Below are positions 8,453-17,638 of a DNA stretch of 64,000 bases, piece after piece. Position numbers and translations under genes: made by a program. Source of the stretch: Parafrankia sp. EUN1f (GTDB lineage: Bacteria > Actinomycetota > Actinomycetes > Frankiales > Frankiaceae); NCBI RefSeq assembly GCF_000177675.1, contig NZ_ADGX01000003.1, forward strand, positions 50,152-114,151. The letters are read 5' to 3'. How positions within the stretch are numbered: position 1 is the stretch's first letter; the number at the start of each line of letters is the position of its first letter. The notes beneath the pieces are model-generated. The model made no database searches, was not told the DNA's origin, and was given only the letters and a program-made list of their open reading frames with translations.

Positions 8453-9790
8453 GTGAGCGAGGCGTTGACCGTGGACGGTGCCGAGCTGGAGGTGCGCACC
8501 CTCGGTCCCTGCCGGATCGATTCACCGCTCCTGCCGCTGCTCGGCGAGCGTCCGACGACCCAGCACTACATCGACGAGGGCGACAAGGTCCTCTTCGATG
8601 ACACCCTCACGATGATCTCGTCCCGGAAGGTTCCGCTGGACGAGCTGCCGGGCTTCGAGCCGGCCGGGCCGCGCCGCAAGATCTACTTCGATCCGTCGAA
8701 GACCCGGGTTGGCATCGTGACCTGCGGTGGCCTCTGCCCGGGGCTGAACAACGTCATCCGCGGCCTGGTGCTGGAGCTGACCAACCACTACGGCGTGAAC
8801 CGCATCTTCGGCTTCCGCCACGGCTACCAGGGCTTCGTCGCCAAGTACGGGCACAGCGTCGTCGACCTCACCCCGGAGCGGGTGGCCCACATCGACGAGG
8901 ACGGCGGCACGATCCTCGGTACCTCCCGCGGCCAGCAGGACCCGGGTGAGATCGTCGACTGCCTGTCCCGGATGAACATCAACATCCTGTTCGTGATCGG
9001 TGGGGACGGGACTCTGCGCGGCGCCCGGGCGATCGCCGACGTCGTCACCGAGCGCGGTGAGAAGATCGCGGTTGTCGGCATCCCGAAGACGATCGACAAC
9101 GACATCCCCTACATCGACCAGAGCTTCGGCTTCCAGACGGCCTTCGCCAAGGCCGCGGAGTCGATCCGGGCCGCGTCCGCCGAGGCGACGTCGGCACCCG
9201 GCGGTGTCGGCGTCGTCCGCCTGATGGGCCGCCATTCCGGCTTCATCGCCTGCTACGCGACCCTGGCCAAGAGTGACGCCGACGTGGTGCTGATCCCGGA
9301 GCTGCCGTTCACCCTGGAAGGGGAGCGCGGGCTGCTCACCTATCTGCGTCGCCGGGTCGAGAAGCGGGGGAACGCCGTCGTCGTCGTGGCCGAGGGCGCC
9401 GGGCAGGACCTCGGCGAGGGCCTGCCGGAGTCGTCGGACGCGTCCGGCAACCGCAAGCTCTTCGACATCGGGCCGGAGCTCTCGCGGCGCATCACCGACC
9501 ACTTCGCCGAGCACGGCACCGAGCTGAACCTGAAGTACATCGACCCGAGCTACCACATCCGCAGCGTTCCGGCGAATCCGTACGACAACGTCTATACGAT
9601 TCGGTTGGCGCATGCAGCGGTGCATGCGGCCATGTCCGGGCGCACCCAGATGGTGGTCGGCCGGTGGCGGCGCCGCTTCATCCACATGCCGATCGAGCTG
9701 GCGGTCAGCCACCGCAACCAGGTCGACCCGGCCGGTGATCTGTGGATGTCCGTCCTGGAGGCCACCGGCCAGCCCTACCGTTTCGGCTGA
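8453..9790 (+). CDS. ATP-dependent 6-phosphofructokinase (plant/TP0108-type)
   Basis: This 445-aa protein phosphorylates fructose 6-phosphate in glycolysis. The visible motifs are TCGGLCPGLN near residue 90, GGDGTLRGA near 182, PKTIDND near 212 and MGRHSGFIA near 257. The GGDGT glycine marks ATP use, because pyrophosphate-dependent enzymes carry GGDD there (family knowledge). The ~100-residue N-terminal extension before the first motif is typical of the long group. The GTG at 8453 follows a GGGGGG stretch. Its last 16 bases overlap the convergent PhoD-like gene tail to tail. Confidence 0.9.
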   Translation: MSEALTVDGAELEVRTLGPCRIDSPLLPLLGERPTTQHYIDEGDKVLFDDTLTMISSRKVPLDELPGFEPAGPRRKIYFDPSKTRVGIVTCGGLCPGLNNVIRGLVLELTNHYGVNRIFGFRHGYQGFVAKYGHSVVDLTPERVAHIDEDGGTILGTSRGQQDPGEIVDCLSRMNINILFVIGGDGTLRGARAIADVVTERGEKIAVVGIPKTIDNDIPYIDQSFGFQTAFAKAAESIRAASAEATSAPGGVGVVRLMGRHSGFIACYATLAKSDADVVLIPELPFTLEGERGLLTYLRRRVEKRGNAVVVVAEGAGQDLGEGLPESSDASGNRKLFDIGPELSRRITDHFAEHGTELNLKYIDPSYHIRSVPANPYDNVYTIRLAHAAVHAAMSGRTQMVVGRWRRRFIHMPIELAVSHRNQVDPAGDLWMSVLEATGQPYRFG

Positions 9791-11673
9791 CCCGCCCCGA
9801 ACGGCTGGCCGGGCTCAAGCGGCTGGCTCAGCGTCACCCGAAGGATCTCCTCGAGTCCGGCCGGTTCGCCGTCCGGTTCGGTCTTGTCGAGGAGCAGGGT
9901 CGCTGTGCGGCCGTCGAGTTCCAGCGTGGCGAGCTGGCTGTCGAACCACGGGCCGTGGGTGACGGCCCACCGCACCGACATGCCCCGCACCCCGAGGAAG
10001 CGGGCCAGCCAGCCGGAGACGGTGGCGAACGCCGCGCGGCGTGACAGCGCGTCGATGCGGCGGATCCCTGGCCCGAGCGGGTTGCGCAACGGCGAGCACA
10101 CCGCCTGCCACACCGGCGACATCGCCCGATCGGAGCAGACCCGGGCGAGATAGGCGTGGTGCACATCCCCGGACAGGACGACGACGCTGGCCGGTGCGGG
10201 TCCGTGCTCGCCGCCGGCGACCGCTTCGAGCAGCTGCGACATCTGCGTGAAGGACCGGCTGAACGCCGCCCAGTGCTCCAGGTCGAGCGTTCGCCGCACC
10301 CGTTCCACCGGGCGCGTGACAGTCCGCGCGAACCACCGGCAGAACCCGCCGAGCCGCCCACCGAACCGCTCACCGAACCGCGTGGACGCGAGCCGCTCAC
10401 TCATCGCCTCGACATGATGGATGGTCGGTGTCAGCAGGAACGGCACCGACGTCCCGAGCAGGAGATGGTCGATCTCGCCCTGCTGGAACGTCTGCTCGCG
10501 GATCCAGGACCATTCCGTGTCGTTCACCATCGCGCGGGTTCCGTCGGGGGCCACGACCCGGCCCAGCCGGGAGTCGATGACGATCAGCCGGGTGCGCCCG
10601 AGATCCCACCGGAAGCTCCAGCGGGGCGGCACCGGTGGGCACGCGCCGGCCGCGATGTCGTCGGCCGGGGCGCCGTCGGCCGCACTGGCGAGGTCGCCCG
10701 CGGGAAGGTCGGCCAGGGCGGCGAGGTCCGGCATCCGGTCGACGCGGCGGGCGAAGGCCCGGACGACGTCCTCGCCGTCGGGTACGGCGGCCACCGCGGC
10801 GTACGTCGGATCCGCGGCCAGCGTCCGCGGGTCCAGGTTGCCCAGGTGCTGGTAGACCCAGTAGGCCATGATCCCGCTGGTGATCCGGGTGTCCCACCAC
10901 GGCTGTGCGCGGATCTCGGCGCGCCAGGACGCGGAGATGTTCCAGTCGTCGCGAACGTCGTGGTCATCGCCGATCATGGCGGTGGGGATCGTGGAGAGCA
11001 GCCATCGGATCTCCGGCTGTGACCAGGCCTCCTGGTACAGCCAGGCGTATTCGGTGAAGTCGGCGATCTCCGTGCCGGGCGGTACGCCGACGTCGCGGCG
11101 GCGCCGGATCCGTTCGGCGGTGTCCGGCGACACGTGGTCGGCATACACCTGGTCGCCGAGCAGGAGCAGGACGTCCGGCCAGCCCTGCGGTGGCGTCGTG
11201 GCCAGGCTTAGCGCGAGCGCGTGCAGCGCGTCGGTGCCGAGCCCGCGTGGATCAGCCTCGGGGGACAGGGTGTACGGCCTCGTCTGCGGGGCGGTCACCC
11301 GGCAGGAGCCGAAGGCGAGCCGCACCGGCCGTTCGGCGCCGAGCGGCCGCAGCAGGCTCGGTGGCTGGGCGGAGCCGGGTTCCGGCCAGACCAGCACCGC
11401 CCGGCCGGGCGGTGTGTCGTCGCGCGCGGCGGCCTCGTCCGGTGGGGTGGCCCGGGTGAGCCAGACCTCGTAGGGGTAGGCCCGGCCCGGTTCCAGCTCG
11501 CCCACCGTGACCAGGGCGAAATGGTGGCCCGCGATGGTGAAGGTCGGTGCCGCCGCGCGCGGTCCCTGCTCGGCCCGTACCTCGACGGTGCAGGGCTGGT
11601 CGGTCTCCACCCAGACGGTCGCGTGACGGTCGTCGGCGTAGCGGTGCAGCGGGCCGAGGAGGAGCTTGCTCAT
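9775..11673 (-). CDS. PhoD-like metallophosphatase
   Basis: This 632-aa protein opens with a beta-sandwich-like domain (MSKLLLGPLHRYADDRHATVWVE) as in PhoD/alkaline phosphatase D relatives. The metallophosphatase core has LLGDQVYADH near residue 167, IGDDHDVRDDWN near 233 and LSGDVHHAYLA near 496. These supply the metal-binding Asp, Asn and His residues. It hydrolyses phosphodiesters or monoesters (family knowledge). No Tat or Sec signal peptide is seen, unlike secreted PhoD, so a cytoplasmic role is likely. Its 3' end overlaps that of the phosphofructokinase gene. Confidence 0.85.
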   Translation of the reverse strand: MSKLLLGPLHRYADDRHATVWVETDQPCTVEVRAEQGPRAAAPTFTIAGHHFALVTVGELEPGRAYPYEVWLTRATPPDEAAARDDTPPGRAVLVWPEPGSAQPPSLLRPLGAERPVRLAFGSCRVTAPQTRPYTLSPEADPRGLGTDALHALALSLATTPPQGWPDVLLLLGDQVYADHVSPDTAERIRRRRDVGVPPGTEIADFTEYAWLYQEAWSQPEIRWLLSTIPTAMIGDDHDVRDDWNISASWRAEIRAQPWWDTRITSGIMAYWVYQHLGNLDPRTLAADPTYAAVAAVPDGEDVVRAFARRVDRMPDLAALADLPAGDLASAADGAPADDIAAGACPPVPPRWSFRWDLGRTRLIVIDSRLGRVVAPDGTRAMVNDTEWSWIREQTFQQGEIDHLLLGTSVPFLLTPTIHHVEAMSERLASTRFGERFGGRLGGFCRWFARTVTRPVERVRRTLDLEHWAAFSRSFTQMSQLLEAVAGGEHGPAPASVVVLSGDVHHAYLARVCSDRAMSPVWQAVCSPLRNPLGPGIRRIDALSRRAAFATVSGWLARFLGVRGMSVRWAVTHGPWFDSQLATLELDGRTATLLLDKTEPDGEPAGLEEILRVTLSQPLEPGQPFGAGQPKR

Positions 11674-11896
11674 CGGGTCCGCCGTCCCATCGTGGCGATC
11701 ATCTGTTGGTCCCTGTTTCTGCCGGCGCCGTCCGAGCGGGGGCGTGCGGGGAGGCGAAGGACCGGCTCCCGCGGCCGGCTGCCGCCGACCCGCCCCGTTG
11801 ACAGCGAGGTGACTGGTCGGTTGGACACCGCCGAGCCGCTACGTGAGGCTACTTTATGTGTCCAGGCAGTCTCGATCGTCCAACGGCTGCGGCCCG

Positions 11897-12652
11897 ATGG
11901 ACGCGCTCGCGCGCGCCGCGCTGGCGGCCGACGACCGGATTCTGGCGACCATCGACCGGCTCGGCCCGCCCGCGGCGGACAGCGCTGCCGCCGACGCCGC
12001 CACCAGGGCGTATCTGACCCTGCTCGACCTCGCCGATCGCGCGGGCATCGCCGAGGATCTCGACATCTGCCTGCGGCTTCCCGCGATCGGACGGGAGATC
12101 CCGCACGACGGCGAGAAGTGGGCCGGTGACAACGCCGCCGAGATCTGTGCCCGGGCCCGGGCCGTCGGCGCGACCGTCACGCTGGCGACCGACGGCGACA
12201 CCGATGATCCGGCTTCGGTGGACGAGGTTCTGGCGGCCCTGGCGGCCCTGCGCAGTGCGGCGCCGACGACCGGGGTGACGCTGCGCGCCGACCTGCGCCG
12301 CACCCCGGCCGACTGCCGGGAGCTGGCCCGGTCGGGCGCCCGGGTGCGGCTGCGGCTGCGGCCCGGCCGGCACCTGGTCCGGCGGTCGGTGGCGACGGCG
12401 GATCCGACATTTCACGACCAGCGCCGTGGGTTCGCGGCCTGTCTGGGGATTCTCATGGCCGGACCGGGCTATCCGATGATCGCCACCCAGGACCCGCGGC
12501 TGATGGCGCTGACCACCCGGCTCGCCGCGCGGGCCGGGCGCCACCCGGACAGCTTCGAGTTCCAGACGGTGCGTGGCACCCCGCGCCGTGAGCACCGCAG
12601 GCTGGCCGCGACGGGATACCGAGCCCGGGTCTACGTCTCCTACGGCAGGTAG
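11897..12652 (+). CDS. Truncated proline-dehydrogenase-like protein
   Basis: This protein of about 251 aa resembles the PRODH/PutA TIM barrel. It has the DICLRLPAIGREIPHDGEKW region, the IATQDPRLM strand and FEFQTVRGTPRREHRRLAATGYRARVYVSYGR near the C-terminus. It stops exactly after YVSYGR, so the last helix, which in active enzymes carries the paired arginines that hold proline, is absent. At the place of the usual RLVKGAY motif it reads RLRPGRHLVRR, so the flavin-contacting lysine is lost too. Upstream GTGs are possible starts. The ATG at 11897 was preferred. A non-catalytic paralogue or early pseudogene is inferred. Confidence 0.7.
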   Translation: MDALARAALAADDRILATIDRLGPPAADSAAADAATRAYLTLLDLADRAGIAEDLDICLRLPAIGREIPHDGEKWAGDNAAEICARARAVGATVTLATDGDTDDPASVDEVLAALAALRSAAPTTGVTLRADLRRTPADCRELARSGARVRLRLRPGRHLVRRSVATADPTFHDQRRGFAACLGILMAGPGYPMIATQDPRLMALTTRLAARAGRHPDSFEFQTVRGTPRREHRRLAATGYRARVYVSYGR

Positions 12653-12838
12653 GGCGGCGTCCACAGCAGGTGAGGCGGCGCCCTCGGACGGATGTCACCG
12701 ACCGGACCACATCGGTCCGGGCGCGCGTAGGCGATGCGCTGCCCGGCCCTCCCCCGTCTGGGGGATGATGTAGGACGCGCGTCGTCCGAACGGACACCGC
12801 GACTCCTCGTCCTCGCCCCCGTCGGGAGGTACTCCGCG

Positions 12839-13810
12839 ATGTCCCCGCCTGCCCTGATCCGGCTTGAGGCTCGCCTGCTTGTCCGGGTTGGTGACAGCGT
12901 CCTGCTGGCCCGCTCACCGGGTGACGACTGGCATGAGCTGCCCGGTGGCCCGGTGCCGCCGGGGGAGAACACCGAACGTGCGTTGGCTCGTGAGCTGGCC
13001 GGCCTCGCCGGCGGTGTCGTCCTCCGCGGCCCGGCGCCCGTGGGGCCGTCGGGCGGCTGGCGCTTTCTCGGTGCCGCCGAACACGCCGGCGACGCGCTTG
13101 GCAACGCCGCCGCCCCGCAGGTCGCGCACACCCTGACCATCCTGTTCGCCGCCGACTGGTCCGACGGAGCGCCCGTCCCGCCCACCTGGCAGGGGCGCGA
13201 CCTGGTCCTGGTTGACGCGGGCCTGCTCGTCGCGACCCGGCTCCGTCCGCTTCCGGTGGCCACGGCGGTGCGGCGGTGGGTGCTGGACGAGTGGCCGCTG
13301 TGGCGCGGGATGGCGTCCGGCGTCGGGAACGTCGGGCGCCTCGGCCGCCGGCTGAGCGTCGCGTCGCTGAAGGCGCAGCTCGCCGCCAGGCGCGAGGAGC
13401 TGCGCGGCAACGCCTTCCGTGACGCGGCCGTGGCGATGTGCGCGCTGGTGACGGCCGCCGACGGCCGGGTGGATCCGGCCGAGCGCGAGGGGCTGCGTGC
13501 CTTCGTCGCCAGCGATCCGGTGATGTCGCACTTCGCCTCGGATGAACTGGAGGCGCTGTTCGACGCCCACCTCACCCGGCTCGTCAGTGATCCGACGCAG
13601 GGTCGCGCGACCGCGCTGGCCGAGATCGCGAAGGTCCGGAACCGGCCGGCCGAAGCGGCGGCGGTGATCGCGCTGGGTGAGGTCATCGGTCGGGTCGACG
13701 GTGAGTTCGTCGTCAGTGAGCAGGCAGTGGTGCTGGACGCGGTGAACGTTCTCGGGCTCGATCCCGCGGAGTTCGCCCCCGCCTCGCTGCCGGCCACCCG
13801 TGGCGACTGA
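12839..13810 (+). CDS. Degenerate Nudix domain fused to TerB domain
   Basis: The ATG at 12839 follows GGGAGG by eight bases and gives 323 aa. Residues 5-140 form a Nudix fold with a corrupted Nudix box: GGPVPPGEN...RELAGLAGG has the first glutamate and RE but lacks the metal-binding EE pair. Residues 180-310 form a TerB-like all-alpha domain with VTAADGRVDPAERE and IGRVDGEFVVSEQ, the paired acidic loops that bind metal in tellurite-resistance TerB proteins. A second, intact-looking Nudix gene follows 81 bases downstream. Sensing of nucleotides or metals, rather than hydrolysis, is inferred. Confidence 0.8.
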   Translation: MSPPALIRLEARLLVRVGDSVLLARSPGDDWHELPGGPVPPGENTERALARELAGLAGGVVLRGPAPVGPSGGWRFLGAAEHAGDALGNAAAPQVAHTLTILFAADWSDGAPVPPTWQGRDLVLVDAGLLVATRLRPLPVATAVRRWVLDEWPLWRGMASGVGNVGRLGRRLSVASLKAQLAARREELRGNAFRDAAVAMCALVTAADGRVDPAEREGLRAFVASDPVMSHFASDELEALFDAHLTRLVSDPTQGRATALAEIAKVRNRPAEAAAVIALGEVIGRVDGEFVVSEQAVVLDAVNVLGLDPAEFAPASLPATRGD

Positions 13811-13891
13811 CCTCCGCCGCCGGCCGCCGGCCGCGGAGGCCCACCCCCCGCTCGGATCCGCACCGATGTGTCTAGCCCTCCTGGAGCGTTC

Positions 13892-14329
13892 ATGATCACC
13901 GCTGCCCCTGTCGAGATCAGCGCCCGGGTGCTGTTCCTCAGAGGCGACCGTGTCCTGCTGGCGAACCGCCGCGGGCAGTCCTGGTTCTACCTGCCCGGCG
14001 GGAACGTGGACCCCGGCGAGACCGTGGAGGCCGCGCTGCGGCGGGAGACCCGCGAACAGGCCGGATTCGAGGTCGCCGACCTGGAGTTCATCGGCTGCGC
14101 CGAGCATGTGTACGTCGAGAAGGGCGTGCGCTACCAGGAGATCAACGTGCTGTTCGCGGCGGACCTGCCGTGGGGCGCGCAGATCGGCAGCTGGGAGTTC
14201 GACGTCGACCTGACCGCGGTCACACTCAGCAGCCTGCACGGGCTCGATCTGCGTCCGGCCAGCCTGCGCGCCGTGATCGAGGGCTGGCTCACCGACCGGG
14301 TGCCGGCATGGCACGGAGCGGCGCTGTAA
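13892..14329 (+). CDS. Nudix hydrolase
   Basis: This 145-aa protein starts at the ATG preceded by GGAG. The Nudix box is nearly canonical: GGNVDPGETVEAALRRETREQAGFE near residue 33, with Gln in place of one of the two adjacent glutamates. Such enzymes cleave nucleoside diphosphates linked to another group. The C-terminal DLRPASLRAVIEGWLTDRVP helix is typical of actinobacterial members. It probably forms a unit with the Nudix-TerB gene upstream. Confidence 0.85.
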   Translation: MITAAPVEISARVLFLRGDRVLLANRRGQSWFYLPGGNVDPGETVEAALRRETREQAGFEVADLEFIGCAEHVYVEKGVRYQEINVLFAADLPWGAQIGSWEFDVDLTAVTLSSLHGLDLRPASLRAVIEGWLTDRVPAWHGAAL

Positions 14330-14447
14330 CACCGGCTTCCCAGCTGCTCCGATAGCCTCGGGCGGTGGTGGTTCAGGGTTTGGCCGGCATGCCCGGCCTG
14401 GTGAGCGGGCCCGGCCTCGCCGGCACGGCGGGCGGCCGTGGGGCGCG

Positions 14448-15158
14448 GTGGTGAGTGACACCGCCGCCGTTGACGGTGTGGGTGGGCTCGGTCCGGGCGG
14501 GCGGCCCAGCCGCTGGGCGAGCCTGCACGCAACGGGCGGAACCAGCGGAACCTACGACCGCAGGGGGGCCGCCGCGGCCCCCGGCAGCGTGGGTGAGCGT
14601 TATGAGCGGCGGTTCGCCGAACTGGCCGCTGCTGGGATGAATGTGCACGGCGAGGCTGCTCTCTGCGCAGCCCTGGTCCCGCCGGGCGGACGGATCCTCG
14701 ACGCCGGATGCGGTACCGGGCGGGTGGCGATCCGGCTGGCCGAACTGGGCTATGCCTGCACCGGCGTCGACGTCGACCCGTCGATGCTGGCGCGGGCGCG
14801 GGCCGCCTCCGACGCTGTCAGCTGGGTGCTCGCTGACCTCGCCGACCTCGCGGATCTGGGTGGCCAGTTCGACCTGGTCGTCGCGGCGGGAAATGTCATA
14901 CCGCTCCTGGCCGAGGGCTCCGAGGCGCGTGTGGTGCGGGCCCTCGCGGAGCGGGTGCGGCCTGGTGGTCTGCTTGTGGCCGGGTTCGGTCTGGACTCCG
15001 CGCACCTTCCACTGCCCCAGGCGCCCTTCGGGCTCGCCGAGTACGACTCGTGGTGCGCACAGGCGGGGCTGGCCCTGGAACGTCGCCTCGCCACCTGGGA
15101 AGGCGCCCCGAGCGCACCGGGTGACGGCTACGCGGTCAGCATCCACGGCCGGCGCTGA
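14448..15158 (+). CDS. Class I SAM-dependent methyltransferase
   Basis: This 236-aa protein has motif I ILDAGCGTGRVAIRLAE near residue 83, motif II GVDVDPSML near 106 and FDLVVAAGNVIPLL near 143, the normal seven-strand Rossmann order. The first ~45 residues are Gly/Ser/Ala-rich with no motif, and two consecutive GTG codons could serve as start. The acceptor substrate is not identifiable. The gene sits alone between the Nudix pair and the AIM24 gene. Confidence 0.85.
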   Translation: MVSDTAAVDGVGGLGPGGRPSRWASLHATGGTSGTYDRRGAAAAPGSVGERYERRFAELAAAGMNVHGEAALCAALVPPGGRILDAGCGTGRVAIRLAELGYACTGVDVDPSMLARARAASDAVSWVLADLADLADLGGQFDLVVAAGNVIPLLAEGSEARVVRALAERVRPGGLLVAGFGLDSAHLPLPQAPFGLAEYDSWCAQAGLALERRLATWEGAPSAPGDGYAVSIHGRR

Positions 15159-15222
15159 CCGCGGCTCGCGCTGTATGGCCTGTGGCCACGGCACTCGACA
15201 AACGTGAGATGGAAAAGGCTCA

Positions 15223-15912
15223 ATGGTGTCCGTGAATCAACCACTCGGGCAGCATGCGGCGGGAAATGACGGTGGGCAGCCGTTCGGCCTGGAATCGGGC
15301 GACCGGATGCTGCGGGTTCGCCTCGACGGTGGCGAGATGTACGCGAAGCAGGGGTCGATGGTCGCCTACCGTGGCCAGATCGATTTCGCCTACAAGGGCC
15401 AGGGCGTCGGTGGTTATCTTCGGCGTGCGGTGACCGGTGAGGGCCAGGACCTGATGCGGGTCAAGGGGCGTGGCACGGCCTGGTTCGCCGAGTCCGGAAG
15501 CCACATCTCGATCTTTCACCTGGACAGCGACCGCCTGACCGTGAACGGCCGCAGTCTGCTTGCCCTGGAATCCGGCGTCCGCTACAAGATCACAACTACG
15601 TCGGGGGGCGTCGGCGCGATGATCGCGGGAGGCGTGTTCAACACCGAGGTGTCGGGCACCGGCGGCGTCGCGGTGCTGTGCCTGGGCAGCCCGCTGGTGC
15701 TGTCGACCGACGAGCCCGTGTGTGTCGACCGGGACGCGGCCGTCGCCTGGACCGCAGGCGTGCGTACCCGGGTCGTGTCCTCCTTCAAGATCGGAAACCT
15801 GTTCGGCCGCTCGTCCGGGGAGCTCGCGCAGATCGAGTACACCGGGCGGGGTGGTTTCGTGGTGGTCCAGTGTGGTGAGATTCCGGCCCGTGGTGCCGAA
15901 CCGAGCGGCTGA
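15223..15912 (+). CDS. AIM24 family protein
   Basis: This 229-aa protein has the all-beta AIM24 (DUF124) fold. It shows VRLDGGEMYAKQGSMVAYRG near residue 27, GTAWFAESGSHISIFHL near 85 and GRSSGELAQIEYTGRGGFVVVQ at the C-terminus. Bacterial members are mostly of unknown function. Yeast Aim24 is mitochondrial. The ATG at 15223 has GGAAAAGG upstream. The next gene starts 28 bases after its stop, so the two may be cotranscribed. Confidence 0.85.
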   Translation: MVSVNQPLGQHAAGNDGGQPFGLESGDRMLRVRLDGGEMYAKQGSMVAYRGQIDFAYKGQGVGGYLRRAVTGEGQDLMRVKGRGTAWFAESGSHISIFHLDSDRLTVNGRSLLALESGVRYKITTTSGGVGAMIAGGVFNTEVSGTGGVAVLCLGSPLVLSTDEPVCVDRDAAVAWTAGVRTRVVSSFKIGNLFGRSSGELAQIEYTGRGGFVVVQCGEIPARGAEPSG

Positions 15913-15940
15913 CGGTCGCCTTTCGCGGACGGGGCGTGCG

Positions 15941-17341
15941 GTGGTGGCGGCGACCCCGTGGGCGCTGGCCGAGCTCGGCGACGCCCTGCGCGCCGCGGGC
16001 CTTCCCGTGCCGGAGGAGGCCACGACCGGCGGCGGTGGCGGCCCCCGGAGTCGGCCGATGCCGGTGACGCCGACGCACAGTGCCCTGGACTGGGCGGAGT
16101 CCGGGCTGATGGCTCTCACCGGTCAGCCGGGGCGGCCACCGGTCGTCCCGGCCGCCCCGGTGCTCGACCGTGCCCGCGCCGCCGCCCAGCTGCTGACAGC
16201 CGTGTCGACCCGGCTGGATTCGCCGGTGTTCGTCGATGTCGCGGAGATCCTCGGCGGCCGGGCCGCCCTGCTCGGCCTGCGCCGTGGCGGCACTGTCTCC
16301 GCGAACGGCAGCTGCCGGTTGATACGGGCCGCCGACGGCTGGGTGGCAGTCAACCTCGCTCGCCCGGACGATGTCGAGGCCGTCCCCGCACTGCTCGGTG
16401 CCGAGATCACGGATGACGTCTGGGACGCGCTGGCCGCGGCATTGCCGCGGTGGCGCAGCCGTGACCTGGTGGAGCGTGCCTGGCTGCTGGGCCTGCCGGT
16501 GGCACCGTTGGCCGCCGCCGCCGCTGGCGGCGCTGGTGCTGGTGCTGGCGGTGCTGCCGCTGGCGGCCTCGATCCCGGCTTCGGTTTCGCGGTGGTCCGA
16601 GTGTCCGGTGGAGTGACCGGGCGCCGTCCGGCGCCGTCCGGCTCGCCTGGGTCGACGTCGGCTCCCGCCCCGCTCGTGGTCGACCTGTCGTCGCTGTGGG
16701 CCGGTCCGCTGGCCGCACGACTCCTGGGGCAGCTGGGCCTGCGGGTGATCAAAGTCGAGAGCGTGCACCGCCCGGACGGGGCACGCCGCGGTGATCCGGA
16801 CTTCTACCGGTGGCTGCACACGGGCCACGACGAAACCCGTTTCGACTTCAGGGAGCCGGCCGGGCGCGCGGCCCTGCGTGACCTGGTCGAGCAGGCGGAT
16901 GTCGTCATCGAGGGGTCCCGGCCACGTGCGCTGGCCCAGCTCGGGCTGGACGCGCAGGCCTGGGTGGCGGCCCGGCCCGGGCGGGTCTGGCTGAGCATCA
17001 CCGGGTACGGGCGGCGTGTCGCCGCGCAGGCCGACGGCGCGGGCCCGGTCGCCTTCGGCGATGACGCGGCGGTGGGTGGGGGCCTGGTGGCCTGGGACCA
17101 GACGGCGCAGGGTGGTCCGGTGCCGGTCTTCTGCGGCGACGCGATCGCGGATCCGCTGGCCGGCCTCTTCGGTGCGTTGGCGGTCGCGCTCTGCCGGGCC
17201 GGTGGTCGGGGAGCGCTGGTGGACGTGGCGATGCGTGACGTCGCGGCGTTCGTCGCCAGCCCGCGCAGCGGTGTGCGCGGTGGGGGCGGCGGGAGCCGAG
17301 CGGGGGTGCCCGTGAGCAGGGCGAACCGCCGTGGGCGGTAA
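15941..17341 (+). CDS. CoA-transferase family III (CaiB/BaiF-like) protein
   Basis: This protein of about 466 aa starts at one of two adjacent GTGs after the AIM24 gene. The CaiB core is clear in the second half: VVDLSSLWAGPLAARLLGQLG near residue 247, VIKVES, then LVEQADVVIEGSRP and LGLDAQAW. A GDAIADPLAGLFGALA segment carries the aspartate expected to form the glutamyl/aspartyl-CoA intermediate in the family. The first half (ALDWAESGLMALTGQPG ... LLTAVSTRLDS) resembles the part that normally follows the core, so the order looks permuted. A Gly/Ala run at 16513-16570 links the halves. Substrate acids are unknown. Confidence 0.75.
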   Translation: MVAATPWALAELGDALRAAGLPVPEEATTGGGGGPRSRPMPVTPTHSALDWAESGLMALTGQPGRPPVVPAAPVLDRARAAAQLLTAVSTRLDSPVFVDVAEILGGRAALLGLRRGGTVSANGSCRLIRAADGWVAVNLARPDDVEAVPALLGAEITDDVWDALAAALPRWRSRDLVERAWLLGLPVAPLAAAAAGGAGAGAGGAAAGGLDPGFGFAVVRVSGGVTGRRPAPSGSPGSTSAPAPLVVDLSSLWAGPLAARLLGQLGLRVIKVESVHRPDGARRGDPDFYRWLHTGHDETRFDFREPAGRAALRDLVEQADVVIEGSRPRALAQLGLDAQAWVAARPGRVWLSITGYGRRVAAQADGAGPVAFGDDAAVGGGLVAWDQTAQGGPVPVFCGDAIADPLAGLFGALAVALCRAGGRGALVDVAMRDVAAFVASPRSGVRGGGGGSRAGVPVSRANRRGR

Positions 17342-17461
17342 CCGGCTCGGATGAGCTCGGCTGGACGGTGCACCAGGCTGGCCGGGACGCTCCGGTGCGT
17401 GCCCCGCGGCCTCCGCAGCTGCGCGGCTGAAGCTGCCGCTGGCGGTGAACCCGGGCTGCCC

Positions 17462-17488
17462 GGTTCCGGCGACCGTGATCCTCAGACC
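17462..17488. repeat. Dispersed palindromic element, half copy
   Basis: This matches the right half of copy B (TTCCGGNGACC followed by TGATCCTCAGACC) 73 bases upstream of the corresponding right half of copy B. It suggests partial duplication of the element. Confidence 0.45.
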
Positions 17489-17525
17489 GTGTCCGACAGC
17501 GGCGGCAGCCCGTAGCCACGGCTCG

Positions 17526-17573
17526 AAGATCTGAGGATTTTGGGTGTTCCGGTGACCACGATCCTCAGGTCTT
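17526..17573. repeat. Dispersed palindromic element, copy B
   Basis: Arms AAGATCTGAGGAT (17526-17538) and ATCCTCAGGTCTT (17561-17573) pair with one mismatch. It lies between two convergent genes, where it could act as a two-way terminator. It aligns gaplessly with copies A and C. Confidence 0.7.
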
Positions 17574-17638
17574 GCTCAGCAGCAGTCACAGCCCGACGAC
17601 CCGGGCCTGGCTCGCGTGGCACTCCCGGAGGCGCTGCT

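Noticed and set aside
6291..8525. Minus-strand open frame continuing upstream of the SWIM protein for over 2 kb
   Set aside because: It is antisense to the kinase gene and shows no family motifs. Only the part from the GTG at 6290 has zinc-finger motifs and a ribosome site.
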